Shown here one piece after another: positions 55,127 through 63,191 of a stretch of 64,000 bases of DNA; positions within the stretch are counted from its first letter, which is position 1, and each line of letters opens with the position of its first letter. A model generated the notes under the pieces. That model did no database searches, was not told the origin of the DNA, and was given only the letters and a program-made list of their open reading frames with translations. Made by a program: the position numbers and the translations under genes. This stretch comes from DASXMT01 sp963803065 (GTDB lineage: Bacteria; Actinomycetota; Acidimicrobiia; Acidimicrobiales; RAAP-2): contig CAWDKW010000005.1 in the NCBI GenBank assembly GCA_963803065.1, positions 1 to 64,000 of the forward strand, written 5' to 3'.

Positions 55127-55290
55127 GACCCGATCGTGCCCGCCCGTTGTCTCGGATTGATGGCGAGCACATGACAGGTCTGCGCTGCAAAACCGCATCC
55201 CGGCCGGGACCACGAAGGGTGGCGGGAGCAGCGCATCACGTGTTGTGTCGCAATTGGGACAATCCCGCCACCGGTTCGAGTCAGACATGG
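55127..55290. promoter_or_regulatory. Conserved intergenic element, copy B
   Basis: The core at 55239-55282 reads CGTGTTG, CAATTG, ACAAT, GCC, CGGT and CGAGTC, the same order and near-same spacing as at 10346-10384. Near the small start codon CCCGCCCGTTGTCTC is also shared. In this place it separates the two-component operon from the divergent collagen-like gene at 55362. Confidence 0.45.
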
Positions 55291-55361
55291 GCATGGATGG
55301 TGGAGAGGGCACGTCACTGTGTGACTGCAGCCCTGACAAGCGAGCCACGTGAGGTATCGAG

Positions 55362-55976
55362 ATGGCACTGAAGAATGACACACACCCGATGACACCGATG
55401 GCGGAGGTGCAGAACGGACCGGCGACCGTCAGCGAGGACCCGGTCCGACCGAGGCGATCCGGACCCCTGGTTGTGGGGCTCATCGTCGTGGCGGCCATAA
55501 GCCTGGCTGCTGTGGGGGTGGCCGCCTGGGCCGTGCAGAGCGTCCCCACCGCGGTCAAAGGATCGGTGGGAGCGACGGGCCCCGCAGGTCCGCAGGGCCT
55601 CCAGGGCCTCCAGGGTCCCGCCGGGGCGCCGGGCGCCGTCGGCAAGACGGGCGCCGCCGGCAAGGCGGGTCCCGCCGGGCCAGCCGGGACCATCACGGCC
55701 AGCGCACCCCTGGAGGCGAAGCCGCTCGTCTCCGCGCCGAATCCTGCTGTTGGCACCGTGCTGGTCGCCACGACCTCGTGCTTCCCGACCGAGGTGCTGT
55801 TGAGCGGCGGTGGCCAGGCCTATGCCTCCAACACGTCGGCAGACAGGAACGTGATGGTTCGATCCTCGTTCCCGCTCAATGCCCATTCCTGGCGCACGGT
55901 CGCCATGGTCACCGCGCCCCTCGGGGCGGGCCAGACCATGACGCTCAAGCCGTACGTCGTGTGCGGGGCCCCGTAG
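55362..55976 (+). CDS. Membrane-anchored protein with collagen-like repeats
   Basis: A 204-residue protein. A short cytoplasmic head (DPVRPRRSG) leads to one span (PLVVGLIVVAAISLAAVGVA). About a dozen collagen-type G-x-y triplets follow (GATGPAGPQGLQGLQGPAGA, continuing to GPAGPAG). The C-terminal extracellular beta-rich domain (VLVATTSCFPTEVLLSGGGQ ... KPYVVCGAP) has two cysteines, likely in a disulfide. Bacterial collagen-like stalks trimerise and present a head domain at the surface. Start ATG at 55362. Divergent from the two-component operon. Confidence 0.8.
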   Translation: MALKNDTHPMTPMAEVQNGPATVSEDPVRPRRSGPLVVGLIVVAAISLAAVGVAAWAVQSVPTAVKGSVGATGPAGPQGLQGLQGPAGAPGAVGKTGAAGKAGPAGPAGTITASAPLEAKPLVSAPNPAVGTVLVATTSCFPTEVLLSGGGQAYASNTSADRNVMVRSSFPLNAHSWRTVAMVTAPLGAGQTMTLKPYVVCGAP

Positions 55977-56042
55977 GGCCGAGACCCGAGGCGCCTCCGC
56001 CGAGAGACAACTGACTGTATGGACGGCCTTTGCCGCTCGGGT

Positions 56043-57233
56043 TTATGTGGGGTCGAACTCGAGCGGCAGCGGGTCGGCCTGGCGGATGCCGGGCGAGAAG
56101 TGGACGGAGACCCCCTCGGGGATCCGGTAGTGGGGGATCCGACGGTGGAGCTCCTCGAGCGCGACCCGTAGCTCCAGCCGGGCCAGATGGGCCCCGAGGC
56201 AGGAATGGTTACCGCCCCCGAAGGCGACGTGGCGGTTGGGGTGGCGACCGAAGTCGACCACCGTGTCGGGGAACTCGCTCCCGTCGAGGTTGGCCGCGCC
56301 GACGGCCAGCATGACCGGATCGTCGGCGTGCAGCTGTACCCCTTGGAGCTCGAAGTCCTCCTTCATCGAGCGAGGGACGACCATCACCGGGCTCAGCCAG
56401 CGCAGCAGCTCCTCCACGGCCTTGGGGATGAGGGAGGGGTCGTCGACCAGTTGCTGACGATGGTCAGGGTGGGTGGCGAGAAAGTTGACCATGCAGTCGA
56501 GGGACGCGGTCACCGTGTCGAGGCCTCCCAACAAGAGGAGATGGCTCATGCCCAGCAGCTCGGTCTCGCTCAGGGGCTCCCCGTCGATCGTCGAGTGGAC
56601 GATCCGGGAGAGCAAGGTGTCCGCCGGTGCTGCCCGGCAGCGCTCGATGGCGCCCCGGAAGTACTCGCTGATCTCATGGGCGGCCTGGTCGCGGATGCGC
56701 TTGGCCCCCTCGTAGTCGCCCGGCTCCACGTCCGGCCTGATCGACTGGTCCCGCCACTGGAGGAACTGGGGGAGGTCCTCGTCGGGCAACCCCATCAGGG
56801 CCAAGAAGATCTCCGACGGCAGGGGTGTGGCGACCTCCTGGTGGAAGTCGCATTCCCCTCGGACCGCCACCTCGTCGATCAGGCCCCGAACGATCCTCCG
56901 CACCTCCGGCTCGAGCTTTGCGATCTCCCGAGGTACGAACTCCGGGGTGAGGAGGCGCCGGTACTTCGTGTGCTGCGGGGGGTCGAACTCGAGCGGGATC
57001 AGGGCCTGCTCGCCCAGGTTGCCCTGGTTCCCAGCCGACGTGAAGACCTCGGGATGGCGAAAGGCCCAGCACACGTCCTCGTACCGGGAGACGACCACCA
57101 TCGGCGCACCGCTGATGGTGGCTCGGGCCACCGGACATTCCTCTCGCATCCGGCCATAGGCGGGATGCGGGTCATCGGCGACAGCGGGAGAGAACAGCGC
57201 GTTGGCCACGCGGGTAGCGGGTTCCTCGGTCAT
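56043..57233 (-). CDS. Cytochrome P450
   Basis: A 396-residue soluble bacterial P450. The I-helix has LLLLGGLDTVTASLD with the Asp-Thr proton pair. The K-helix ExxR is in KAVEELLRWLSPV. The heme loop is HVAFGGGNHSCLGAHLARLE with the ligand Cys. The start is the ATG at 57233, overlapping the TetR stop by three bases, so the regulator and enzyme are one transcript. Redox partners (ferredoxin and reductase) are not nearby. The substrate is unknown. Confidence 0.95.
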   Translation of the reverse strand: MTEEPATRVANALFSPAVADDPHPAYGRMREECPVARATISGAPMVVVSRYEDVCWAFRHPEVFTSAGNQGNLGEQALIPLEFDPPQHTKYRRLLTPEFVPREIAKLEPEVRRIVRGLIDEVAVRGECDFHQEVATPLPSEIFLALMGLPDEDLPQFLQWRDQSIRPDVEPGDYEGAKRIRDQAAHEISEYFRGAIERCRAAPADTLLSRIVHSTIDGEPLSETELLGMSHLLLLGGLDTVTASLDCMVNFLATHPDHRQQLVDDPSLIPKAVEELLRWLSPVMVVPRSMKEDFELQGVQLHADDPVMLAVGAANLDGSEFPDTVVDFGRHPNRHVAFGGGNHSCLGAHLARLELRVALEELHRRIPHYRIPEGVSVHFSPGIRQADPLPLEFDPT

Positions 57234-57925
57234 CGAGTTCCTCCTTCAGGAGCGGTCGGGCGGCCGGTGGGCCCCCGAGGGTCCAGCGCGGCGAGGCAGA
57301 ACTCCCAGAGCTGCACCGATCCGGCGTGGGGGTCCTCATTCGGTCCGAACAGCACGGCCACGTGGACGTGCGAGAGGATCAGCGAGAACACGAGGATGGC
57401 ATCGTGGCGGTCGACCTGGCGGATCTCGCCCGTCGCTGCCGCCGCGGTGAGCTGGTCATCGAGCAGGTCGACCAGCGGCTCGACGGCCGCCCGCATCTCG
57501 TCGGGGTGCGACGCACCCAGGCGCACGTGCTCCCGCACCAGGAGTGCCGCGTAGCCCGAGCCCAGCACCACGAACTCGGACAACCCGACCACGTAGCTCC
57601 GCAGGCGCTCGAGCGGGCTCGTCGCCTCGGCGATCACCGTGCCGAGCAGCTCGGCGCCCAGGCGACTCTCCTCTTCGAACAGGGCGAGGAGCACATCGTC
57701 TTTCCCGGAGAAGTGCCGGTAGAAGCTCCGCAACGACAACCCGGCCCGCGAGGCGACGTCTCCGACGGTGAACGCCGACGACCCGGACTCGTTGGCCAGG
57801 GCACGGGCCGCGTCGACCAGCCGACGCCCCCGGGCCGAGGATCGATCTCGTGCCGCGGACAGGGAGCGATCGAGGGCGCGGTCTTCCCAGGCCAATGACC
57901 TTCGCGCTGCGATCGTGTCCGGCAC
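57230..57925 (-). CDS. TetR-family transcriptional regulator
   Basis: A 231-residue regulator. The helix-turn-helix reads FTVGDVASRAGLSLRSFYRH followed by FSGKDDVLLALFEEESRLG. The C-terminal ligand domain (FVVLGSGYAALLVREHVRLG; EPLVDLLDDQLTAAAATGE) is helical, as usual. The GTG at 57925 is the best start; the longer open frame upstream is antisense shadow and lacks homology. It precedes and overlaps the P450 gene, so it probably controls its own operon in response to the P450 substrate. Confidence 0.87.
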   Translation of the reverse strand: MPDTIAARRSLAWEDRALDRSLSAARDRSSARGRRLVDAARALANESGSSAFTVGDVASRAGLSLRSFYRHFSGKDDVLLALFEEESRLGAELLGTVIAEATSPLERLRSYVVGLSEFVVLGSGYAALLVREHVRLGASHPDEMRAAVEPLVDLLDDQLTAAAATGEIRQVDRHDAILVFSLILSHVHVAVLFGPNEDPHAGSVQLWEFCLAALDPRGPTGRPTAPEGGTR

Positions 57926-58127
57926 CGCCGATACCTTGGCACGGGTGTGCCACCAATTGCAATCAGGCTGTGCAGCCACTGAGAACCACTTGGACAGCGA
58001 TCTCGCGGTCGGGACGGCCGCCTGGGGTTGGGTTTGGGCGCGAAGGAGCCAGCCGACTCGACCGGCCCGGTCAGCCGGGCGAGAGGCGCCCTGGGCCAGA
58101 GCGTCCCTCTCGCCTCGACCGGCCTGG

Positions 58128-58613
58128 TCAGCCGAGGGCGATGGCCACCTGCTCCAGCGCGTCCATCTGTTCTTGCATGCCCCCTTCCATCCCGGAGTCG
58201 ATGATCCCGTCCCGGACCTCCCGGCTCGGGCACACGATGGCCAGCGTGAGGACGGTGCGCCCGTCGATCTCGGCGAACGTCGCCGTGGTGAGCGTGCTCC
58301 CAGCCTCGGGCGCGCCTTCGAAGGCCTCGGTGTAGACGATCCGCTCCTCGGGCACGATCTCTTGGTACTCGCCATGGAAGGCGACCTCGAACCCGGCATT
58401 GGCCGTCATCACGTACCGCCAGGCACCGCCGACCCGCAGGTCGATCTGGACGTTCGTCACCTTGCCCCGCTGACCGCTCCACCAGCGCTCGACCAGCTCG
58501 GCCGTGGTCCAGGCCTGGTACACCAGGCGCTTTGGCGCCTCGAACTCCCGCGTGATGAGAATCTGGTCATCGGCCGGGAGCGTCACCTTTGCCGTACCGC
58601 TACTCGCTGTCAT
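58128..58613 (-). CDS. SRPBCC/AHSA1-family protein
   Basis: A 161-residue START-like protein: ILITREFEAPKRLVYQAWTT, then ELVERWWSGQRGKVTNVQID, GGAWRYVMTANAGFEVAFHG, EYQEIVPEERIVYTEAFEG and a C-terminal helix (GMEGGMQEQMDALEQVAIAL). AHSA1 members bind hydrophobic ligands or modulate partner proteins. The ATG at 58613 lies 14 bases inside the end of the ArsR gene, so the two are translated together. ArsR-AHSA1 pairs are a frequent gene arrangement. Confidence 0.9.
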   Translation of the reverse strand: MTASSGTAKVTLPADDQILITREFEAPKRLVYQAWTTAELVERWWSGQRGKVTNVQIDLRVGGAWRYVMTANAGFEVAFHGEYQEIVPEERIVYTEAFEGAPEAGSTLTTATFAEIDGRTVLTLAIVCPSREVRDGIIDSGMEGGMQEQMDALEQVAIALG

Positions 58614-58950
58614 GTGCTTTCTCCTTTGCTTTGAGCTCGTCCAACACCGCGTCCAGCCGGTCGAACCGTTCCGACCATGAGCGCTCGTAGGGCTTGACCC
58701 AGTCGTAGATCGGCTTGAGCGCCGGCCCGTTGATCCGGTACAGCCGCTGCCGACCCTCGTCACGCACCACGACCAGCTCCACCTCCCTCAGCACCCGCAG
58801 ATGCTTCGACACCTGGGGTTGGGCCAGCCCCAGCCGCTCCACCAGGTCGTTGACGGGCAGCTCCCCGTGCGAAAGGACGTCGAGGATCTCCCGCCGCCGT
58901 GGCTCGGCCATGGCGTTGAAGACATCGGCCGTCGTCGCTGCTCGGGCCAT
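58600..58950 (-). CDS. ArsR-family winged-helix repressor
   Basis: A 116-residue regulator: FNAMAEPRRREILDVLSHGE, then LPVNDLVERLGLAQPQVSKH, LRVLREVELVVVRDEGRQRL and YRINGPALKPIYDWVKPYER. The winged helix is complete. No ELCVCD metal site is present, so the signal is not a thiol-bound metal. The ATG at 58950 is eight bases from a palindrome that probably is its operator. Operon with the AHSA1 gene. Confidence 0.9.
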   Translation of the reverse strand: MARAATTADVFNAMAEPRRREILDVLSHGELPVNDLVERLGLAQPQVSKHLRVLREVELVVVRDEGRQRLYRINGPALKPIYDWVKPYERSWSERFDRLDAVLDELKAKEKAHDSE

Positions 58951-58958
58951 GGGCAAAT

Positions 58959-58980
58959 CATATTCCTATATCGGTATATG
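58959..58980. promoter_or_regulatory. AT-rich palindrome, probable ArsR operator
   Basis: A 22-base near-palindrome: left arm CATATTCC (58959-58966), right arm GGTATATG (58973-58980), one mismatch pair per arm, centred on TATATC. It lies 9 bases before the arsR start in GC-rich surroundings, and contains the best -10-like sequence of this region (TATACC on the minus strand). Confidence 0.6.
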
Positions 58981-59096
58981 TCAAGCAACCCCTGGTGCGG
59001 TCGGCTGGGCGGCCGGGAAGAACCAGTCCGATCCCGACGTTGCAATTGGCCCGGTTTGGGTCCGGTCGATCACGCGATCAGGACCTGTGGCCGGTG

Positions 59097-59612
59097 GTGA
59101 CCACAGCAGAGAAAAGGGGAGTGGCCCGGTTGCAGTGCAGGAATTGTGGTGAGGTCGTGGCGCCGGAGCGGGTGGAGCTGGGCTACGACTATTGCCTGAA
59201 GGAAGAGTGCCAGCGGCGCTGCATGCGACCGGTCCTGCTGGCCGCGGTCGGCGTCAACAAGGCGGCCGACTACTACACGCGAGCAGACGAGGTGCTGCCA
59301 CCACCCGGCCTGGCCCGTCCGGCTCATCCGGCCGCGACCGAGGAGGACGACGTCGCCGAGGTTCCTCGGCGACGGGCCCGGCCGGCGCGACGGAAGCGGG
59401 CGCCGAGCACGTTGGCCCGGCTCCAGGCCGAGGAGGCGGAGCTCGACGCCGCTCTGGACCGGAACTACGAGCGGTTCTGCCGTGGCGAGGTCACGGCCAA
59501 GGAGATGGACCGGGAGCGCGACCACCTCATCGGCGCCTTCAACCAGCGGGTGAAGGCCGAGAACATCCGCTATCGCTCCATGCTGCGAAGCCACGCACGG
59601 CCCGGCCGCTGA
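59097..59612 (+). CDS. Zinc-ribbon protein, unknown
   Basis: A 171-residue protein. The N-terminal Cys set LQCRNCGEVVAPE (CxxC) and DYCLKEECQRRCM looks like a zinc ribbon. A basic, disordered middle (RRRARPARRKR) precedes a C-terminal helix (TLARLQAEEAELDAALDRNY, then EMDRERDHLIGAFNQRV) that could dimerise. No family I can name; a nucleic-acid-linked role would suit the zinc ribbon and basic linker. The GTG at 59097 is used; GTG codons at 59094 and about 59121 are alternatives. Confidence 0.65.
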   Translation: MTTAEKRGVARLQCRNCGEVVAPERVELGYDYCLKEECQRRCMRPVLLAAVGVNKAADYYTRADEVLPPPGLARPAHPAATEEDDVAEVPRRRARPARRKRAPSTLARLQAEEAELDAALDRNYERFCRGEVTAKEMDRERDHLIGAFNQRVKAENIRYRSMLRSHARPGR

Positions 59613-59677
59613 CCGGTCGCGCGGGCAGGGGGACGACCGGGCTCGCACCCCGGTGGCCATCCGAGCGAACATGGGAT

Positions 59678-60256
59678 ATGGGGTTCGGGCCAGGGGCGAG
59701 GCGGAGTGCGGTCCTCGGCGGGCTCGGCGCCGCCGGCCTCGCCGTCTGGGGCCTTGCCTCGACGGGCGCGCTGTCGCTCGACTTGGGCTGGGGGCGGAGC
59801 CGTCGGCCACTCGGGCCCCAGGAGCTGGTGATCGCCGCCCCCCGGTCCGTCGTCTTCGACGTGATCGCCGAGCCCTACCTGCACCGGACCCCGCGTGCCC
59901 TGTCGGCCAAGCTCCGGGTGCTCGAGCGCGGCACCGACATGGTCCTCGCCGCCCACTTCACCCCCCTGCCCGCCGGACTGCAGGCGACCACGGTGGAGAC
60001 CGTGCGCTTCGACCGTCCCGAGCGCGTCTCGTTCCGCCTGGTGCGCGGACCGGTGCCCGAGGTGGAGGAGACCTTCGAGCTCCAGGAGCTGGGCGACGGC
60101 CAGACCCGGCTGGTCTATCGGGGCGAGCTGTCCGCCGACTTGTGGGCATTCGGGAGGGTGTGGGGCCGGGCTGTGGCCCGCACGTGGGAACGGACGGTGG
60201 CCACGTCACTGGAGGGCGTCCGGGCCGAGGCCGAGCGCCTCGCCCGGCCACGGTGA
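59678..60256 (+). CDS. SRPBCC-family protein with N-terminal membrane anchor
   Basis: A 192-residue protein. The N-terminus has a hydrophobic segment (SAVLGGLGAAGLAVWGLAST). The rest is a START/SRPBCC fold: ELVIAAPRSVVFDVIAEPYL, then TDMVLAAHFTPLPAGL, RPERVSFRLVRGPVPEVEET, FELQELGDGQTRLVYRGELS, and a C-terminal helix (RTWERTVATSLEGVRAEAER). It likely binds a lipid-like ligand at the membrane. The stop is two bases before the plsY start, so they are coupled. Confidence 0.8.
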   Translation: MGFGPGARRSAVLGGLGAAGLAVWGLASTGALSLDLGWGRSRRPLGPQELVIAAPRSVVFDVIAEPYLHRTPRALSAKLRVLERGTDMVLAAHFTPLPAGLQATTVETVRFDRPERVSFRLVRGPVPEVEETFELQELGDGQTRLVYRGELSADLWAFGRVWGRAVARTWERTVATSLEGVRAEAERLARPR

Positions 60257-60258
60257 CC

Positions 60259-60927
60259 ATGGGCAGCACGGTGACCCCGGGCCGGGGGAAGACACGCCGG
60301 GGGAGGGCACAACGGAGGGCGAGCCCCCTCCGCGTCGTCGCCGCCGGTGCCCTCGGCTACCTGCTCGGCACTATCCCATCGGCCGACGTGGCGGCCCGGC
60401 TGGCCGGTGGGGAACACGATGTGCGCCAGGAAGGGACCGGCAACCCGGGCGCGGCCAACGCCGCCGCCGTCCTCGGCTCTCGATGGGGAGCGGCCGTCCT
60501 CGCCGCCGACATGGCCAAGGGTGCGCTCGCCGGCCGGGCCGGCCTGGCCATCGGGGGTGACGCCGGTGCCTACGTCGCCGCCTCGGCGTCGATCGCCGGC
60601 CATGTGTACCCGGTCTGGAACGCGGGACGGGGCGGCAAGGGGGTCGCCACCTCGGCCGGCGCCACGCTGGCCGTGTTCCCCGTGTACTTTCCGGTCGACC
60701 TGGGCGTGACCGTCCTCGGAGCTCTCCGGAGCCGCCGGGCCGAACAGGCCACCCGGTTGGCCTGCGCCGGCTGGGTCGCCGCCTCGGTGGCCGCCTGGCG
60801 GCTGGGGGTGGGCAACGCCTGGGGCCCGGTGCCATCGCCGGGCCTGGTGGGGTTCGCCGTGAGCGGGTCCGCGCTCATCCTCGCCGCCTTCGCCCGCGGC
60901 CGCCAGACCGTGGCGGTGGCGAGTTGA
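60259..60927 (+). CDS. plsY: Glycerol-3-phosphate acyltransferase (PlsY)
   Basis: PlsY moves an acyl group from acyl phosphate to glycerol-3-phosphate, the first step of phospholipid synthesis. It is a membrane protein of 222 residues. Motif 1 is LGTIPSADVAARLAGG, motif 2 EGTGNPGAANAAAVLGSRWG, and motif 3 IAGHVYPVWNAGRGGKGVAT. All three catalytic loops are present. The basic N-terminus (RGKTRRGRAQRR) is longer than usual. Start ATG at 60259. Overlaps degV by four bases. The C-terminal part is less conserved, so it may be one of several PlsY homologues. Confidence 0.87.
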   Translation: MGSTVTPGRGKTRRGRAQRRASPLRVVAAGALGYLLGTIPSADVAARLAGGEHDVRQEGTGNPGAANAAAVLGSRWGAAVLAADMAKGALAGRAGLAIGGDAGAYVAASASIAGHVYPVWNAGRGGKGVATSAGATLAVFPVYFPVDLGVTVLGALRSRRAEQATRLACAGWVAASVAAWRLGVGNAWGPVPSPGLVGFAVSGSALILAAFARGRQTVAVAS

Positions 60928-61745
60928 TCGGGCTGGTCACCGACTCCAGCACCCAGGTCCCCGCCCTGCTCAGGGAACGCTACGGCATCATGGTCGTCCC
61001 GCTGACCATCGTCGTCGACGGGGCCGCCTACCTGGAGGGCGTCGACCTCGACACGGCCGAGTTCGTGGCCCGCATGAGCTCGGGGGCGGCGGTCTCCACG
61101 GCGGCGCCCTCACCGGGCCAGTTCGCCCAGGCCTACGGCGAGCTGGCGGCAGCCGGTGCCGAGGCCATCGTGTCGGTCCACGTGGGGAGCGAGCTCTCGG
61201 GGACGCTCGGGGCAGCCCGGCTGGGCGCGGCCTCGAGCCCCGTCCCGGTCGAGCTGGTCGACACCGGTACGGCCTCGTTCGCCGCCGGCTGTTGCGTCTG
61301 GGCCGCGGCCGAGGCGCTCCTGGCCGGAGGCGGGATGGCCGGGGCGGCCGGCGCCGCCCGGCGAGCGGCCGCCCGCATGGGCAACGTCTTCATCGTCGCC
61401 TCGCTCGACCCGGCCCGGCGCGGGGGACGGCTGGCAGCCGGGGCGGAGGCCGAACGCATCCCGGTCATCGCCCTGGAGGGCAAGGAGATGCAGGTGGTGA
61501 GCGAGGCCGACGACGAGGTGGCGGCGGTCGATGTCATGTCCGGCTACGTCGATGGCTGGGCCCGGCCGGGGGAGCGCCTCCGGGTCGGGGTGGGCGACAC
61601 GGACAATGACGGACTGGCCGGACTCCTGGCCCGGGAGCTCGCGCGCCGGCCCTTCGTGGCCGAGGTGGTGCGCTACTCGGTCGGGCCGTCGGTCGCGGCC
61701 CACACCGGTCCGGGGACGGTGGGCGCCGTGTGGACGACGGTGTAG
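60924..61745 (+). CDS. DegV-family fatty-acid-binding protein
   Basis: A 273-residue DegV protein. DegV/FakB proteins hold a fatty acid for phosphorylation to acyl phosphate by a FakA kinase. It begins IGLVTDSSTQVPALLRERYG, with VVPLTIVVDGAAYLEGVDLD, then the fatty-acid loop AAVSTAAPSPGQFAQAYGEL, SVHVGSELSGTLGAARLGA and the C-terminal domain. The TTG at 60924 overlaps the plsY stop. The pairing makes sense because acyl phosphate is the PlsY donor. No FakA-like kinase is in the window. Confidence 0.87.
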   Translation: MIGLVTDSSTQVPALLRERYGIMVVPLTIVVDGAAYLEGVDLDTAEFVARMSSGAAVSTAAPSPGQFAQAYGELAAAGAEAIVSVHVGSELSGTLGAARLGAASSPVPVELVDTGTASFAAGCCVWAAAEALLAGGGMAGAAGAARRAAARMGNVFIVASLDPARRGGRLAAGAEAERIPVIALEGKEMQVVSEADDEVAAVDVMSGYVDGWARPGERLRVGVGDTDNDGLAGLLARELARRPFVAEVVRYSVGPSVAAHTGPGTVGAVWTTV

Positions 61746-61761
61746 GGGGTCGGGGACTCCC

Positions 61762-62376
61762 GTGGCCCCTCCGAGCCGACCGGGGCCGCCCCGCTCGTTG
61801 CTGACCGTTGGGCACGGGACGCTCGAGGCCGACGCGCTGGCCGCCCTGCTGCACGGCGCGGGCGTGGAGCTGCTCGTCGACGTGCGGACCGCCCCCGGGA
61901 GCCGCAGGCTGCCGCAGTTCGGGCGGCCGGAGCTCGAGCGCTGGCTGCCCGATGCCGGCATCGCCTACGCATGGGAGCGGGACCTCGGCGGGTTTCGCAA
62001 GGCGTCACCGTCGTCGGTCAACCTCGCCCTCCGCAATGCCAGCTTCCGCGGCTACGCCGACTACATGGAGACCTCGCCCTTCTGGGCCGCGCTCGACCGC
62101 CTCCTCGATCGGGCCTCGGGCCGGCAGACGGCCGTGATGTGCTCGGAGTCCCTCTGGTGGCGGTGCCATCGCCGGCTGATCGCCGACGCCGTCGTGCTGG
62201 TGAAGGAGATCCCGGTCTCCCACCTCATGCACCGCGGTGACCGAGCCGCACATCAGGTGACGTCGGGGGCCCGGCTGACCGAGACCAAGCTGGTCCGTTA
62301 CGACGTCGGGGCGACGCCCACACTTTCGATGGGCGAGCCGCCGGCGGACGGGTCCGGTGGCCGGGCCCGGACCTAG
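61762..62376 (+). CDS. DUF488-family protein
   Basis: A 204-residue protein of the DUF488 family: SLLTVGHGTLEADALAALLH, then GVELLVDVRTAPGSRRLPQF, YAWERDLGGFRKASPSSVNL, FRGYADYMETSPFW and AVMCSESLWWRCHRRLIADA. The conserved Arg, Cys-Glu and Cys-His positions suggest an enzyme, but the reaction is not known. The GTG at 61762 starts 17 bases after degV, so it probably ends the same operon. Confidence 0.9.
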   Translation: MAPPSRPGPPRSLLTVGHGTLEADALAALLHGAGVELLVDVRTAPGSRRLPQFGRPELERWLPDAGIAYAWERDLGGFRKASPSSVNLALRNASFRGYADYMETSPFWAALDRLLDRASGRQTAVMCSESLWWRCHRRLIADAVVLVKEIPVSHLMHRGDRAAHQVTSGARLTETKLVRYDVGATPTLSMGEPPADGSGGRART

Positions 62377-62435
62377 GCCTGATCGTCTCGCTGTTCAGGG
62401 CGTTCAGGGCTGGACGTCGAAGGCGTTCCCGGAGG

Positions 62436-63191
62436 TCACCGGTGGGCGTGGGTCCGGGCCAACGCGGCGGCAAAGGTGTGGGCCACGAGCTGCTGTCCTG
62501 CGGGCGATGGATCGATGCCGTCCGGACCCACCAGGGCAGCGTCGCTGCCTGCCTGCTCGGCGCCACCGTACGCCGCGTTGAGGTTGACGAGCACGGCGCC
62601 GGTTGACGATGTCACCGAGGCGATCTCGGCGTTGTAGGCCGAGACCGCGGCCTCGAGCGCCGCCGGGGTCGGCAGCGGCGACGGACACGAGAAGGTCCCG
62701 GTGGCCCGCTCCCGGCCCGAGAGGCAATTCACGTAGCCCGGGAGTAGCTGGAGCGGAGGGGTGTTGGCAACGAGCACGGTCGCCGCGCCGCCCCGTGAGA
62801 GGGTGGACACGATGGCGCGGAGCGCAGCCCCATAGACGGAGGGGCTGATTCCGTCGAACACATCGTTCACGTTCAGCCAGACCGTCGCCACTGTGGGCTT
62901 CAGGCTGACTGCCGTCGGGACCTGGGCCTGCAACGCCTGCTGCGCCGTTGCGTCCGGCACCGCCATGTTGACGAAGACGGCCGATGGCTTGAGTGAGCCA
63001 CGATAGAAGAGCTGGGTCCAGGCACCGATGAGCGGATCAGTCAGCCCGACGCCCACGGACCCACTGGTTCCCACGGCCACATAGACCACCGGCTTGGACG
63101 TCGACGTGGCCTTTGAAGCCTGGGGGGCGCTCGTGCAAGCGGCCAGGACCACAGCGGCAGCGAGCACGCCGAGTGCGCGCCTCGTCCTCAC
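62436..63191 (-). CDS. SGNH-like lipoprotein with altered catalytic residues
   Basis: A 251-residue lipoprotein (leader RALGVLAAAVVLAACTS, lipobox LAAC). The fold is SGNH-like: block I VYVAVGTSGSVGVGL, block III VATVWLNVNDVFDG, and the final block LVGPDGIDPSPAGQQLVAHT. Block I has Thr where GDS has Asp, and the last block has Asp where the catalytic His (DxxHP) is expected. The Ser and Asn remain. It may be inactive, a binding protein, or use other residues. The ATG overlaps the permease stop by three bases. Confidence 0.75.
   Translation of the reverse strand: MRTRRALGVLAAAVVLAACTSAPQASKATSTSKPVVYVAVGTSGSVGVGLTDPLIGAWTQLFYRGSLKPSAVFVNMAVPDATAQQALQAQVPTAVSLKPTVATVWLNVNDVFDGISPSVYGAALRAIVSTLSRGGAATVLVANTPPLQLLPGYVNCLSGRERATGTFSCPSPLPTPAALEAAVSAYNAEIASVTSSTGAVLVNLNAAYGGAEQAGSDAALVGPDGIDPSPAGQQLVAHTFAAALARTHAHR

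Noticed and set aside
55260..55290. tRNA-like GGTTCGAGTC segment
   Set aside because: No cloverleaf arms, anticodon stem or CCA-proximal pairing could be built around it.
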